A stretch of DNA of 64,000 nucleotides from Streptomyces scabiei 87.22 (GCF_000091305.1 NC_013929.1:3224001-3288000), one strand, 5' to 3'; positions 1-8,764 are shown, counted from the first letter of the stretch. Made by a program: numbers and translations. Notes: a model not told the origin generated them from the sequence alone.

Positions 1-238
1 ACTGGTACTGATGAGCCAGTCCGATTGTTTCACGGCTCCCAGGGGGTCGCCGCGCCCGACCGCCGCCGCCCGGCACCCCCGCGCGGACCACTCCGGGCTG
101 ATGGGCGCCTTATCCATGGTCAAGGGTATTGTCAAGAGGGTTTCCGTCCGCCACGGCGGTGATTTTCACCCCTGCCGGCCGAGCCCCCGCCAACCGCACC
201 ACACGTCCTACACGTCCCACGAGAAACGGAGAGCACAC

Positions 239-2344
239 GTGACGCGCAGCGTGTACGTGACCGGGATCGACCGCGGCGACGGCCGCCAGGTGGTCGAGCT
301 GGGGGTGATGGAGCTTCTCACCCGCCAGGTCGACCGGGTGGGGGTGTTCCGGCCGCTGCTGCACCACGGGCCGGACCGGCTGTTCGATCTGCTGCGCGCA
401 CGATACCGGCTCACCCAGGACCCGGCGACCGTGTATGGCATGGACTACCACGAGGCGTCCACGCTCCAGGCCCAGCACGGCACGGACGAGCTGGTGTCGG
501 CGCTCGTCGACCGCTTCCACGCCGTCGCGCGCGACTTCGACGTCGTCCTCGTCCTCGGGACCGACTTCGCCGACACCCAGTTCCCGGACGAGCTCTCCCT
601 CAACGCCCGGCTCGCCAACGAGTTCGGCGCCTCCGTCATCCCCGTCGTCGGCGGGCGGGGGCAGACCGCCGAGTCCGTGGCCGCCGAGACCCACAACGCC
701 TTCCGCGCGTACGACGGCCTCGGCTGTGACGTGCTCGCCATGGTCGTCAACCGGGTCGCGCCCGCCGACCGGGACGACATAGCCGAGCGGCTCGGGGACT
801 CCCGGCTGCCGCTCCCGGCGCCCTGTTACGTCCTGCCCGACGAGCCGGCTCTCTCCGCGCCCACCGTCGCCCAGATCACCCACGCCCTCGGCGGCACGGT
901 GCTCCTCGGCGACGACTCGGGCCTCGCCCGTGACGCGCTGAACTTCGTCTTCGGCGGGGCCATGCTGCCCAACTTCCTGAACGCCCTGACCCCGGGCTGT
1001 CTGGTCGTCACCCCCGGCGACCGCGCGGACCTGGTCGTCGGCGCCCTCGCCGCCCACAGCGCCGGCACCCCGCCGATCGCCGGTGTGCTGCTCACCCTGA
1101 ACGAGCGGCCCAGCGAGGAGGTCCTGACCCTCGCCGCGCGGCTCGCGCCCGGCACCCCCGTGGTCGCCGTCGAGACGGGTTCCTTCCTCACCGCCTCCGA
1201 ACTGTTCTCCATGGAGGGCAAGTTGAGCGCGGTGACCCCGCGCAAGGCGGAGACCGCGCTCGGCCTGTTCGAGGGTTACGTCGACACCGCCGAGCTGCGG
1301 AGCAGGGTCTCCGCGCCGAGCAGCGACCGGGTCACGCCGATGATGTTCGAGCACACGCTCCTCGAACAGGCCCGCTCCGACAAGCGCCGTGTCGTGCTGC
1401 CCGAGGGCACCGAGGAGCGCGTCCTGCACGCCGCCGAGGTGCTGCTGCGGCGCGGGGTCTGCGACCTCACCCTGCTCGGCCCGGTGGAGCAGATCCGCAA
1501 GAAGGCCGCCGACCTGGGCATCGACCTGGGCGAGAGCCAGCTGGTGGACCCGGCGACCTCCACGTGGCGGGACAGGTTCGCCGAGAAGTACGCCCAGTTC
1601 CGCGCCCACAAGAACATCAGCGTCGAGCTGGCCTACGACGTGGTGTCGGACGTGAACTACTTCGGCACGCTCATGGTCCAGGAGGGGCTCGCCGACGGCA
1701 TGGTGTCGGGGTCCGTGCACTCCACCGCCGCCACCATCCGGCCCGCGTTCGAGATCATCAAGACCCGGCCGGACGCGGACATCGTCTCGTCCGTCTTCTT
1801 CATGTGTCTCGCCGACAAGGTGCTGGTCTACGGGGACTGCGCGGTCAACCCGGATCCGGACGCCGAGCAGCTCGCCGACATCGCCGTCCAGTCGGCCGCC
1901 ACCGCACGGCAGTTCGGGGTCGAACCGCGGATCGCGATGCTGTCGTACTCCACGGGGACCTCCGGGTCGGGCGCCGACGTCGACAAGGTGCGCCGTGCCA
2001 CCGAGCTGGTGCGCGCGCGGCGCCCCGATCTGCTGATCGAGGGGCCGATCCAGTACGACGCCGCCGTGGAGCCGAGCGTCGCGGCGACGAAGCTGCCGGA
2101 CTCCGAGGTCGCGGGCCAGGCGACGGTGCTGGTCTTCCCGGACCTCAACACCGGCAACAACACCTACAAGGCCGTCCAGCGGTCGGCGGGCGCGCTCGCG
2201 GTGGGCCCGGTGCTGCAGGGGCTGCGCAAGCCGGTCAACGACCTGTCCCGGGGAGCGCTCGTCCAGGACATCGTCACCACGGTCGCCATCACGGCGATCC
2301 AGGCCCAGACCTCCGCCGCCGCCCTCGGCGACCCCGGCAAGTGA
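239..2344 (+). CDS. pta: Phosphate acetyltransferase
   Basis: This 701-residue cytoplasmic enzyme interconverts acetyl-CoA plus phosphate and acetyl-phosphate plus CoA. It is the long type: an N-terminal degenerate P-loop/dethiobiotin-synthetase-like region (about 1-200), a DRTGG domain (about 215-325), and the catalytic PTA_PTB domain from about 370, with the conserved SGSVHSTAATIRP stretch. I chose the GTG at 239 because GGAGAG lies 5 nt upstream and the protein then begins directly with MTRSVYVTGI. The reading frame stays open back to position 11, but that part reads like untranslated DNA. The stop lies 20 nt before the ackA start, so the two are surely co-transcribed. Confidence 0.95.
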   Translation: MTRSVYVTGIDRGDGRQVVELGVMELLTRQVDRVGVFRPLLHHGPDRLFDLLRARYRLTQDPATVYGMDYHEASTLQAQHGTDELVSALVDRFHAVARDFDVVLVLGTDFADTQFPDELSLNARLANEFGASVIPVVGGRGQTAESVAAETHNAFRAYDGLGCDVLAMVVNRVAPADRDDIAERLGDSRLPLPAPCYVLPDEPALSAPTVAQITHALGGTVLLGDDSGLARDALNFVFGGAMLPNFLNALTPGCLVVTPGDRADLVVGALAAHSAGTPPIAGVLLTLNERPSEEVLTLAARLAPGTPVVAVETGSFLTASELFSMEGKLSAVTPRKAETALGLFEGYVDTAELRSRVSAPSSDRVTPMMFEHTLLEQARSDKRRVVLPEGTEERVLHAAEVLLRRGVCDLTLLGPVEQIRKKAADLGIDLGESQLVDPATSTWRDRFAEKYAQFRAHKNISVELAYDVVSDVNYFGTLMVQEGLADGMVSGSVHSTAATIRPAFEIIKTRPDADIVSSVFFMCLADKVLVYGDCAVNPDPDAEQLADIAVQSAATARQFGVEPRIAMLSYSTGTSGSGADVDKVRRATELVRARRPDLLIEGPIQYDAAVEPSVAATKLPDSEVAGQATVLVFPDLNTGNNTYKAVQRSAGALAVGPVLQGLRKPVNDLSRGALVQDIVTTVAITAIQAQTSAAALGDPGK

Positions 2345-2364
2345 ACCTCGTCAGGAAGCAGACC

Positions 2365-3570
2365 GTGACCGCCACCCGCGTACTCGTCCTCAACTCCGGC
2401 TCCTCGTCGGTGAAGTACCAGCTGCTCGACATGCGCGACCGGGCCCGGCTGGCCGTCGGGCTGGTCGAGCGGATCGGTGAGGAGAACTCCCGGCTGAAGC
2501 ACAGCCCGCTCACCGGCGGCGGCGTCTCCCGCGAGCGCACCGGCCCGATCGCCGACCACGAGGCCGCCCTGAAGGCCGTCGCCGAGGAGCTGGCGGCCGA
2601 CGGACTCGGCCTCGACTCCCCCGAGCTGGCCGCCATCGGGCACCGCGTCGTGCACGGCGGGCAGCGCTTCACGCAGCCGACGGTCGTCGACGACGCCGTG
2701 CTCGCCGAGATCGAGCGCCTGATCCCGGTGGCGCCGCTGCACAACCCGGCCAACCTCACCGGCATCCGCACCGCCCGCGCACTGCGCCCCGACCTCCCGC
2801 AGGTCGCCGTCTTCGACACCGCGTTCCACACGACGATGCCGGAGTCCGCCGCCCGCTACGCGATCGACGTGGAGACCGCCGACGCGCACCGCATCCGGCG
2901 CTACGGCTTCCACGGCACCTCGCACGCCTACGTCTCCCGGGCCACGGCCGAACTGCTGGGCAGGGCGCCCGAGGACGTCAACGTGATCGTGCTGCATCTC
3001 GGCAACGGGGCCTCGGCCTCGGCGGTCCGGGGCGGGCGGTGCGTGGACACCTCCATGGGGCTCACCCCCTTGGAGGGGCTCGTGATGGGTACGCGGTCCG
3101 GAGACCTGGACCCGGCCGTCATCTTTCATTTGATGCGCGTTGGCGAAATGTCCACGGACGAGATCGACACTCTCCTCAACAAGAGGAGCGGTCTGATCGG
3201 ACTGTGCGGCGACAACGACATGCGGGAAATACGCCGCCGCGTCGACGAGGGCGACGAGCGGGCGAAGCTGGCCTTCGACATCTACATTCACCGGCTGAAG
3301 AAGTACATCGGCGCCTACTGCGCGGTGCTCGGCCGGGTGGACGCGGTCGTCTTCACCGCCGGTGTGGGCGAGAACGCCGCGCCCGTGCGGGAGGCCGCCA
3401 TGGCGGGCCTGGAGGGCCTGGGACTCGCGGTCGACGGCGAGCTGAACGCCGTCCGGAGCGGTGAGCCCCGGCTGATCTCGCCGGCCGGGGCTCGGGTCGC
3501 GGTCGCAGTGGTGCCGACGGACGAGGAACTGGAGATCGCGGCACAAACGTATGCCCTGGTCGTCAAATGA
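2365..3570 (+). CDS. ackA: Acetate kinase
   Basis: The enzyme converts acetyl-phosphate plus ADP to acetate plus ATP and forms the Pta-AckA overflow pathway with the upstream gene. The product is 401 residues, normal for the family. The phosphate-binding NSGSSS motif is at the N-terminus, followed by RYGFHGTSHAYVS and, near the C-terminus, the acetokinase signature with AGVGENA. GTG 2365 is preferred (AGGAAG 6 nt upstream). An in-frame GTG at 2341 overlaps the pta stop and would add eight residues. Around 3119-3150 there is a short run of codons unusual for this genome (TTT, CAT, TTG, GTT, GAA). Confidence 0.95.
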   Translation: MTATRVLVLNSGSSSVKYQLLDMRDRARLAVGLVERIGEENSRLKHSPLTGGGVSRERTGPIADHEAALKAVAEELAADGLGLDSPELAAIGHRVVHGGQRFTQPTVVDDAVLAEIERLIPVAPLHNPANLTGIRTARALRPDLPQVAVFDTAFHTTMPESAARYAIDVETADAHRIRRYGFHGTSHAYVSRATAELLGRAPEDVNVIVLHLGNGASASAVRGGRCVDTSMGLTPLEGLVMGTRSGDLDPAVIFHLMRVGEMSTDEIDTLLNKRSGLIGLCGDNDMREIRRRVDEGDERAKLAFDIYIHRLKKYIGAYCAVLGRVDAVVFTAGVGENAAPVREAAMAGLEGLGLAVDGELNAVRSGEPRLISPAGARVAVAVVPTDEELEIAAQTYALVVK

Positions 3571-3650
3571 GCGAAGAGGACGCGAGTGAGCGGAGAAGCG
3601 CCGAGGAATACACGCCGGTAACACGCCTGAGCGCATAGCCGCACATTTGC

Positions 3651-3674
3651 TATTCCATCAGACGGAATATTCCG
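3651..3674. promoter_or_regulatory. Overlapping palindromes upstream of pyk
   Basis: CGGAATATTCCG at 3663-3674 is a perfect 12-bp palindrome, and TATTCC at 3651-3656 forms a second inverted pair with GGAATA at 3664-3669. The element sits 29-52 bp before the pyk start codon, in an AT-rich patch where a promoter is expected. A transcription-factor site is an inference. I do not recognise the regulator. Confidence 0.4.
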
Positions 3675-3702
3675 CAGCGAAACAAACCGATAGGATCGTC
3701 CC

Positions 3703-5133
3703 ATGCGCCGTTCGAAAATCGTCTGTACTCTCGGCCCCGCGGTCGACTCCCACGAGCAACTGGTCGCCCTCATCGAGGCCGGCATGAACGTGGCCCGTTT
3801 CAATTTCAGCCACGGCAGTCACGCCGAGCACCAGGGCCGCTACGACCGGGTCCGGGCCGCCGCCGCCGAGACCGGTGCGGCCATCGGTGTCCTCGCCGAC
3901 CTCCAGGGCCCCAAGATCCGCCTGGAGACCTTCGCCGAGGGCCCGGTGGAGCTGGTGCGCGGTGACGAGTTCACCATCACCGCCGAGGACGTGCCGGGCG
4001 ACAGGCAGATCTGCGGCACGACGTACAAGGGCCTGCCCGGAGACGTCACCGCGGGCGACCAGATCCTCATCAACGACGGCAACGTCGAGCTGAAGGTCAT
4101 CGAGGTCGACGGCCCCCGGGTGCGGACCGAGGTCATCGAGGGCGGTGTCATCTCCGACCACAAGGGCATCAACCTGCCCGGCGCGGCCGTCAACGTGCCC
4201 GCGCTGTCCGAGAAGGACGTCGAGGACCTGCGGTTCGCGCTGCGGATGGGCTGCGACCTGGTGGCGCTGTCCTTCGTGCGGGACGCCGAGGACGTGCGGG
4301 ACGTCCACAAGGTGATGGACGAGGTGGGCCGCCGGGTCCCCGTCATCGCCAAGGTGGAGAAGCCGCAGGCGGTGGAGAACATGGAGGACGTCGTGATGGC
4401 GTTCGACGGCGTCATGGTCGCCCGTGGCGACCTGGCCGTCGAGTACCCGCTCGAGAAGGTCCCCATGGTGCAGAAGCGGCTCATCGAGCTGTGCCGCCGC
4501 AACGCCAAGCCGGTGATCGTGGCGACCCAGATGATGGAGTCGATGATCACCAACTCCCGCCCCACGCGCGCCGAGGCGTCCGACGTCGCCAACGCGATCC
4601 TGGACGGCGCGGACGCGGTCATGCTGTCGGCGGAGTCCAGTGTGGGCGCGTACCCGCTGGAGACGGTCCGCACGATGTCGAAGATCGTGACGGCCGCCGA
4701 GCAGGAGCTGCTCTCCAAGGGCCTGCAGCCGCTGGTGCCGGGCAAGAAGCCGCGTACGCAGGGCGGTTCGATCGCCCGTGCCGCCTGCGAGATCGCCGAC
4801 TTCCTCGGCGGCCGGGCCCTGGTGGCCTTCACGCAGTCCGGTGACACCGCCCGCCGGCTCTCGCGCTACCGCGCCTCCCAGCCGATCGTCGCGTTCACCA
4901 CCGACGAGTCCACCCGCAACCAGCTGGCGCTCAGCTGGGGTGTCGAGTCGCACGTCGTGCCGTTCGTGAACAGCACCGACGAGATGGTCGACCTGGTGGA
5001 CGGGGAGATGGTCAAGCTCAAGCGCTTCCAGGAGGGCGACATCGCGGTCATCACCGCCGGCTCGCCCCCCGGTGTGCCGGGCACCACGAACATGGTCCGG
5101 GTGCACCACCTGGGCGGCGGCGCCCGCGACTGA
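3703..5133 (+). CDS. pyk: Pyruvate kinase
   Basis: This glycolytic enzyme makes pyruvate and ATP from phosphoenolpyruvate and ADP in the cytoplasm. Its 476 residues match the bacterial family. Visible signatures are the N-terminal RSKIVCTLGPA, NVARFNFSHG, the active-site region MVARGDLAVEYP, and the substrate loop VIVATQMMESMI, followed by the C-terminal allosteric-type domain. The ATG at 3703 has AGGA 7 nt upstream. The gene has its own upstream region of about 130 bp after ackA and is closed by a strong terminator, so it is probably monocistronic. Streptomyces usually carry two pyk genes; this copy has the genomic context I recall for pyk2. Confidence 0.95.
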   Translation: MRRSKIVCTLGPAVDSHEQLVALIEAGMNVARFNFSHGSHAEHQGRYDRVRAAAAETGAAIGVLADLQGPKIRLETFAEGPVELVRGDEFTITAEDVPGDRQICGTTYKGLPGDVTAGDQILINDGNVELKVIEVDGPRVRTEVIEGGVISDHKGINLPGAAVNVPALSEKDVEDLRFALRMGCDLVALSFVRDAEDVRDVHKVMDEVGRRVPVIAKVEKPQAVENMEDVVMAFDGVMVARGDLAVEYPLEKVPMVQKRLIELCRRNAKPVIVATQMMESMITNSRPTRAEASDVANAILDGADAVMLSAESSVGAYPLETVRTMSKIVTAAEQELLSKGLQPLVPGKKPRTQGGSIARAACEIADFLGGRALVAFTQSGDTARRLSRYRASQPIVAFTTDESTRNQLALSWGVESHVVPFVNSTDEMVDLVDGEMVKLKRFQEGDIAVITAGSPPGVPGTTNMVRVHHLGGGARD

Positions 5134-5160
5134 CGCGGCCCGCAGCCGTTCCGAACGCGC

Positions 5161-5194
5161 CGAGGGCGCCCCCTGGGAACAGGGGGCGCCCTCG
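5161..5194 (+). terminator. Strong intrinsic-type terminator after pyk
   Basis: A perfect 15-bp inverted repeat (5161-5175 with 5180-5194) encloses a GGAA tetraloop, 27 nt after the pyk stop. There is no T-tract, as is common in Streptomyces. It lies between convergent genes and may stop transcription from both sides. Confidence 0.85.
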
Positions 5195-5255
5195 GTCTGT
5201 GCGGCTCCCGGAAGGGTCCTGTGCGGCGCTCAGCGGGCCGCGGGAGGGGCGGCGT

Positions 5256-6671
5256 TCACTTGGTGGTGAACTGGTGCAGCCCCGGCACGGTGAGCGTTCC
5301 GCCGAACTGGCCCGCCTGGACGACCTTCACCTTGGTGAAGTAGATCAGCGGGATGTTCAGCGGCGGCGGGTGCTTCGGGTCGAAGGTCACCGGGATCAGA
5401 CCGAGCAGGTTGCCGGAGATGCTCTCGGTGTACATGACCGTCTTGCCGTCGCGGATCGTGGACGTCGTGCCCTTGCCGGCCTGCACGTGGTAGGTCACGC
5501 CGGCCTGCTTGTCGTCGACGGTCTGGTGGAGGTCGCCGATGTCGGTGCCGCCGGAGATGACGTACTTCAGCACCTCCTTGACCTTGCCGTCGGCCGTCCG
5601 CACCTTGACGATGCCCTGGTAGTCGGCGCCCTTCAGCGTCAGCGAGCTGGCGTTCAGGTACCAGGGCTCGGAGGGCAGCGCGGGGATGCCCTTCTCCACG
5701 CCGCTCTCGTCGTCCGTGGCGACGAAGCAGTCGTCGAGGTCGGTGCTCTCGCTGGGGGACGGGCTCGGCGTCGCCTCGGCGTCGGCGTCCTTCGCCTTGT
5801 CCTCGGCGTCGTCGGCCTTGTCGTCGGCCTTGTCGGTCTTGCCGTCGGTCTTGTCGCCGCCGCCGGTGACGTCCTTGGCGGAGTCCTCGACCTTGTCGGT
5901 GACGTCGACGGAGCCCTTGCCGTCCTTGCCCGAGTCCGAACCGGAGTCCTTGCCGTCGTCCGTGCCGTTCTCCGCCGCCGAGGGCGAGGGGGACGGGCTG
6001 GTGGACGCGGACGGGGTGTCGCTCCCGGTCTCCTTGTCGTCCGGCGTGAACAGGTCCTCCAGCGCGCTGCCGATGTCCTCCAGGACGTTGCCGCCGCTGT
6101 CCTTCTCCGAGACGGAGTCGGACGGCGTGTCCGCGGCCGCCTTGTCGGAGGTGTCGGCCGGCGCGGAGCCGCCCGTCGTGTCCTTGTCGTCGGAACCTGA
6201 ATCCGGCGAAGAGGGCTCGTCCGAGGACGTGTCGTCGGAGGCGGAGCCGCCGGAGGAGTCGCCGCCCGCGGGCTTGTCCTCGTCCTTCGGCTCGTCCTTC
6301 GGCTCGTCCTTCGCGTCGTCGTCCTTCGCGTCGTCCGAGGAGTCGGCGTCCTTCGTGGCGGAGGCGGACGGCGTGGGGGTCGGGGAGGCGGAGCTGTCCT
6401 TGTCCTCCTCGGCGGCCTCCAGGGCCGTCAGGCAGTCCTTGTACTCGTCGGCCGTCAGGCTCTTGGACGCGGGGTCCTCGGCGAGGGCCAGGGTGGGGGT
6501 GAAGCCCATGCCCATGAGGACCGCCGTGGGCATGGCCGCCAGGGCTATCGCCTTGCCCGCCGGCATGTTCAGCCGGGTGAGAAGGGGCTTCTTGGGTGCC
6601 GCGTGCCGCGGTCCGGTTCTCGCACGGGACTCTCCCACCGAAGTCCCGTGGGTCACCTCGTCAGCCGGCAC
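5256..6671 (-). CDS. Exported acidic Asp/Ser-rich protein of unknown function
   Basis: This 471-residue protein has a basic N-terminus and a hydrophobic signal or anchor segment at about 40-64. Residues about 91-310 are low-complexity and rich in Asp, Ser, Lys, Pro and Thr. A compact C-terminal domain with beta-type sequence follows (about 325-471). Only two cysteines are present, C80 and C315, flanking the low-complexity segment, so a disulfide could close it into a loop (inference). The GTG start at 6671 has GGGAGG 4 nt upstream and overlaps the end of the preceding DUF6114 gene by 11 bp, which implies translational coupling. Similar genes are sometimes labelled hydrogenase expression protein in Streptomyces; nothing here supports that. 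It is probably a surface or wall-spanning protein. Confidence 0.75.
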   Translation of the reverse strand: MPADEVTHGTSVGESRARTGPRHAAPKKPLLTRLNMPAGKAIALAAMPTAVLMGMGFTPTLALAEDPASKSLTADEYKDCLTALEAAEEDKDSSASPTPTPSASATKDADSSDDAKDDDAKDEPKDEPKDEDKPAGGDSSGGSASDDTSSDEPSSPDSGSDDKDTTGGSAPADTSDKAAADTPSDSVSEKDSGGNVLEDIGSALEDLFTPDDKETGSDTPSASTSPSPSPSAAENGTDDGKDSGSDSGKDGKGSVDVTDKVEDSAKDVTGGGDKTDGKTDKADDKADDAEDKAKDADAEATPSPSPSESTDLDDCFVATDDESGVEKGIPALPSEPWYLNASSLTLKGADYQGIVKVRTADGKVKEVLKYVISGGTDIGDLHQTVDDKQAGVTYHVQAGKGTTSTIRDGKTVMYTESISGNLLGLIPVTFDPKHPPPLNIPLIYFTKVKVVQAGQFGGTLTVPGLHQFTTK

Positions 6672-7284
6672 TGTGCCTCCCGTTCGTCCCGTTGGTGGGG
6701 GTGGTACCTGACAGGTCGTCGCGCTCGCCGTTCGCCGCCCCGCTCACGGACCCCGCGGTCGCGGGCTCCGGGGCGTCGCCCTTGTGCAGGGGGACCGCAC
6801 CTTGCTGTGCCGTGTTCTGGGCCGTCGCGTCCCGGGCAGCCGCCGTCTGGGCCGGGGTCCGGTAGGTGGACGGCACCGACGCCTCGTCGTGACCGGGCCC
6901 CCAGGCGATGGCCAGCGCACCGCCGATCAGGGCGAGCAGGAAGCCGAAGCCGAAGCCTCCGAGGTTGGAGACGGGGATGGAGACGAGCGCCAGGAGGATC
7001 GCCGCCGTACCGGCGAAGGTGCGGACGTGCCGCTGGAACCAGAGGCTGACCCCGAGCACCACCAGCAGCACGCCGATGATGAGGGAGCCCGAACCGCCCG
7101 TCGTCGCCATGGCGAGCGTGAGGTGGCCGAGCTGGATGTTCGCGTACGGGAAGTACATGATCGGGAAGCCGCTGAGCAGTACCAACAGGCCCGCCCAGAA
7201 GGGACGGCTGCCCCTCCAGTCGCGGAAGCGCCGCCGGAGGACGCGGAGATAGTCTTCGTTCTGCCCCGTTGACTCGGCGCTCAT
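6661..7284 (-). CDS. DUF6114 family membrane protein
   Basis: This 207-residue integral membrane protein has about four hydrophobic segments (roughly residues 27-47, 52-80, 85-103 and 105-125), a short charged N-terminal cytoplasmic part with RRRFRDWRG, and a polar C-terminal tail. I recognise the sequence as the Streptomyces DUF6114 family, which has no known function. The ATG at 7284 is preceded by GGGAG with 9-nt spacing. It is the middle gene of a three-gene operon: the DUF6230 exported protein lies upstream and the acidic exported protein overlaps its 3' end. It may be the membrane partner of the two exported proteins (inference). Confidence 0.8.
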   Translation of the reverse strand: MSAESTGQNEDYLRVLRRRFRDWRGSRPFWAGLLVLLSGFPIMYFPYANIQLGHLTLAMATTGGSGSLIIGVLLVVLGVSLWFQRHVRTFAGTAAILLALVSIPVSNLGGFGFGFLLALIGGALAIAWGPGHDEASVPSTYRTPAQTAAARDATAQNTAQQGAVPLHKGDAPEPATAGSVSGAANGERDDLSGTTPTNGTNGRHSAG

Positions 7285-7444
7285 GGACAACAGCTCCCTG
7301 GAACAGTGTTGCTGTGACAAGTTCACGTACGCCGAAGCGCGCGTACGGAATTCACGTGCGGAATGCGCGTGCGCGGCGGAGCGCACGGCGAGAGGGACGG
7401 GCGGGCGAAGAAGCGAGAGGCCCCCTCACCCGCCCAGGGAGTGC

Positions 7445-8080
7445 CTAGTAGCACTCCACCGTGCCCTTGTGGAGCGACATCTTCAGGTTGCTCAGCTTGA
7501 AGGTTCCGGCAGTGGTGGCCCACGCCGTCTGCTTCACGTCGGTCAGCGAGGCCGAGTCGGCCTGCTGGGCGAACCCGTAGGGGTTGGCCTGCTCCGAGCC
7601 ACCCTTCATGCCCGGACCCTTGTTGGCGTCCTTGGCCGCCACACCGATGTCGATGCCGCGGAAGACGGCATCGGCCGAGAGGTCCTCGACGTCGATGTAG
7701 AGGTTCTCGGCCTCGACCTTCTTGCCACCCGTACCGGCGGTCAGCTTGAGGCTGACGCTACCGAGGAACGGGACGCCCGGGGTGACGACCGACTGGCACA
7801 TGTTGGTGATCGACGCGGACTTGAACGCCGAAACGGCGACGGGGTGAACCGTCTTCTCGCCCTTGAGGGTGTAGCCCTCGTCGAGCGCTCCGTACTGCGA
7901 GAAGCCCGTACCGTCGAGCTGGTCAGCCGTCACCTTGAACGACTGGCCCGACACACTGAACGACGCTGCGAGAGCACCCTGCGCGAGGGCGACACCTATC
8001 GCTGCCGTGGCGGCGACGCTGGGCACCATGACCACAGCGAACCGCTTCCATCTGGTCCCGCCACGCACCTGGGACTCCAT
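7445..8080 (-). CDS. DUF6230 family exported protein
   Basis: This 211-residue protein has an N-terminal signal or anchor segment (WKRFAVVMVPSVAATAAIG, about 11-35) followed by a single folded domain beginning ASFSVSGQSFKV. It contains two cysteines, one in NMCQS and one in the final four residues (VECY), which could pair outside the cell. It belongs to the DUF6230 family. Some members carry an unsupported cholesterol esterase label, and I see no Ser-hydrolase motif. The ATG at 8080 has a near-perfect GGAGG 5 nt upstream, better than an in-frame start 48 nt earlier. First gene of the operon with DUF6114 and the acidic protein. Confidence 0.8.
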   Translation of the reverse strand: MESQVRGGTRWKRFAVVMVPSVAATAAIGVALAQGALAASFSVSGQSFKVTADQLDGTGFSQYGALDEGYTLKGEKTVHPVAVSAFKSASITNMCQSVVTPGVPFLGSVSLKLTAGTGGKKVEAENLYIDVEDLSADAVFRGIDIGVAAKDANKGPGMKGGSEQANPYGFAQQADSASLTDVKQTAWATTAGTFKLSNLKMSLHKGTVECY

Positions 8081-8459
8081 ATTTCCTCCTTCTCGGACGT
8101 ACATCTCCTGCCACCGGTTCGCCCCCACAGGCGGCGGCTCAACCGGGCAGGGATGGGAGAAGTGCTACGTCCTCGGGAAGGAGAGCGCCCGCGCTCGGCG
8201 GCGCGAAAAGCGCCCGAACTCACCGGCGATCACCCCCGAGCGACAACCACTGGTCGCGCCTGACACGCATCACGCACAACCTGCTGGACAGGCTCCACCC
8301 TCGGGCGGAGACCCCCCTGTCCAAGAGCAGGCGCCACTGTCGCCCGCTCTGCTCGGTGGGGACCCAGAAAACCCGTTGACCCGACTGGTTGGCGGGGCAC
8401 GGGGAAGGACCGAGCGTCGCCGATCGTGGTGCATTCTCGCCGCCCCCGCAAGGGGGGTC

Positions 8460-8475
8460 GTTACTGGCTAGTAAC
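8460..8475. promoter_or_regulatory. TTACT/AGTAA palindrome 1
   Basis: GTTACTGGCTAGTAAC has 6-bp inverted arms around GGCT. It lies 380 bp upstream of the DUF6230 start codon and resembles the palindromes at 8591-8603 and before icmA (12320-12339). It looks like a TetR-type operator; the protein is unknown. Confidence 0.5.
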
Positions 8476-8590
8476 GGACGGATAACCGAACAACGACCCA
8501 TCGGCATCGGCCAGCGACCCTGGGTGGCACCGAGTGAGGCGACACAATGGTTGACAGATGGACAGAGCCCGACAGAACGACGGGATTCTC

Positions 8591-8603
8591 TTACTGCCAG
8601 TAA
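8591..8603. promoter_or_regulatory. TTACT/AGTAA palindrome 2
   Basis: TTACTGCCAGTAA has perfect 6-bp arms around a single C. It is 131 bp from palindrome 1, in the same orientation-free form. Confidence 0.5.
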
Positions 8604-8605
8604 CA

Positions 8606-8643
8606 GCGGCCGCGTTTACCAAGATTTGGCAAAACGCGGCCGC
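8606..8643. terminator. Strong hairpin beside palindrome 2
   Basis: Arms 8606-8617 and 8632-8643 form a perfect 12-bp GC-rich stem. A further CCAA/TTGG pairing around a GAT loop makes a near-continuous hairpin. It could terminate the leftward thioredoxin transcript or insulate the DUF6230 promoter. Its role is not certain. Confidence 0.45.
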
Positions 8644-8715
8644 GGTGTCGCTGTGTCGCCAAATCGTTCTCTCCCGCACCACGCGTCCCGGCACTCCGGG
8701 ACGGCGCGGTCACGG

Positions 8716-8752
8716 CCCCCGCTCCGCCCGGCCGGCGCAGCCGGGGCGGGGG
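8716..8752 (-). terminator. Possible terminator of the thioredoxin-fold gene
   Basis: Arms 8716-8732 and 8740-8752 pair over 13 bp, with a 4-nt bulge (TCCG) in one arm and a 7-nt loop. It starts 13 bp after the stop codon of the leftward gene. Confidence 0.5.
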
Positions 8753-8764
8753 TTCACCCGTGGC

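Larger units (their letters stand above)
8081..8764. other. 684-bp gene-free regulatory region
   Basis: No convincing gene is present on either strand. The region holds the probable control region of the leftward DUF6230 operon, two TTACT/AGTAA palindromes (8460-8475 and 8591-8603), a strong hairpin (8606-8643) and a terminator-like structure at the right end. It has several AT-rich patches, unusual for this chromosome. Confidence 0.6.

Noticed and set aside
11..238. Upstream extension of the pta frame
   Set aside because: The translated part is low-complexity and basic with no family match. GTG 239 has a proper ribosome site and gives the normal N-terminus.
2164..3636. A 490-codon open frame antisense to ackA
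   Set aside because: It lies fully opposite a well-conserved gene. The product is His/Gly/Val-rich, typical of antisense shadows.
5256..6671. Hydrogenase maturation factor label for the acidic protein
   Set aside because: None of the acylphosphatase, zinc-finger or carbamoyl-transfer motifs of HypF is present. The protein is exported and low-complexity.
8461..8694. Small minus-strand frame in the DUF6230 upstream region
   Set aside because: It spans two palindromes and a hairpin, has no ribosome site and shows no third-position GC bias.
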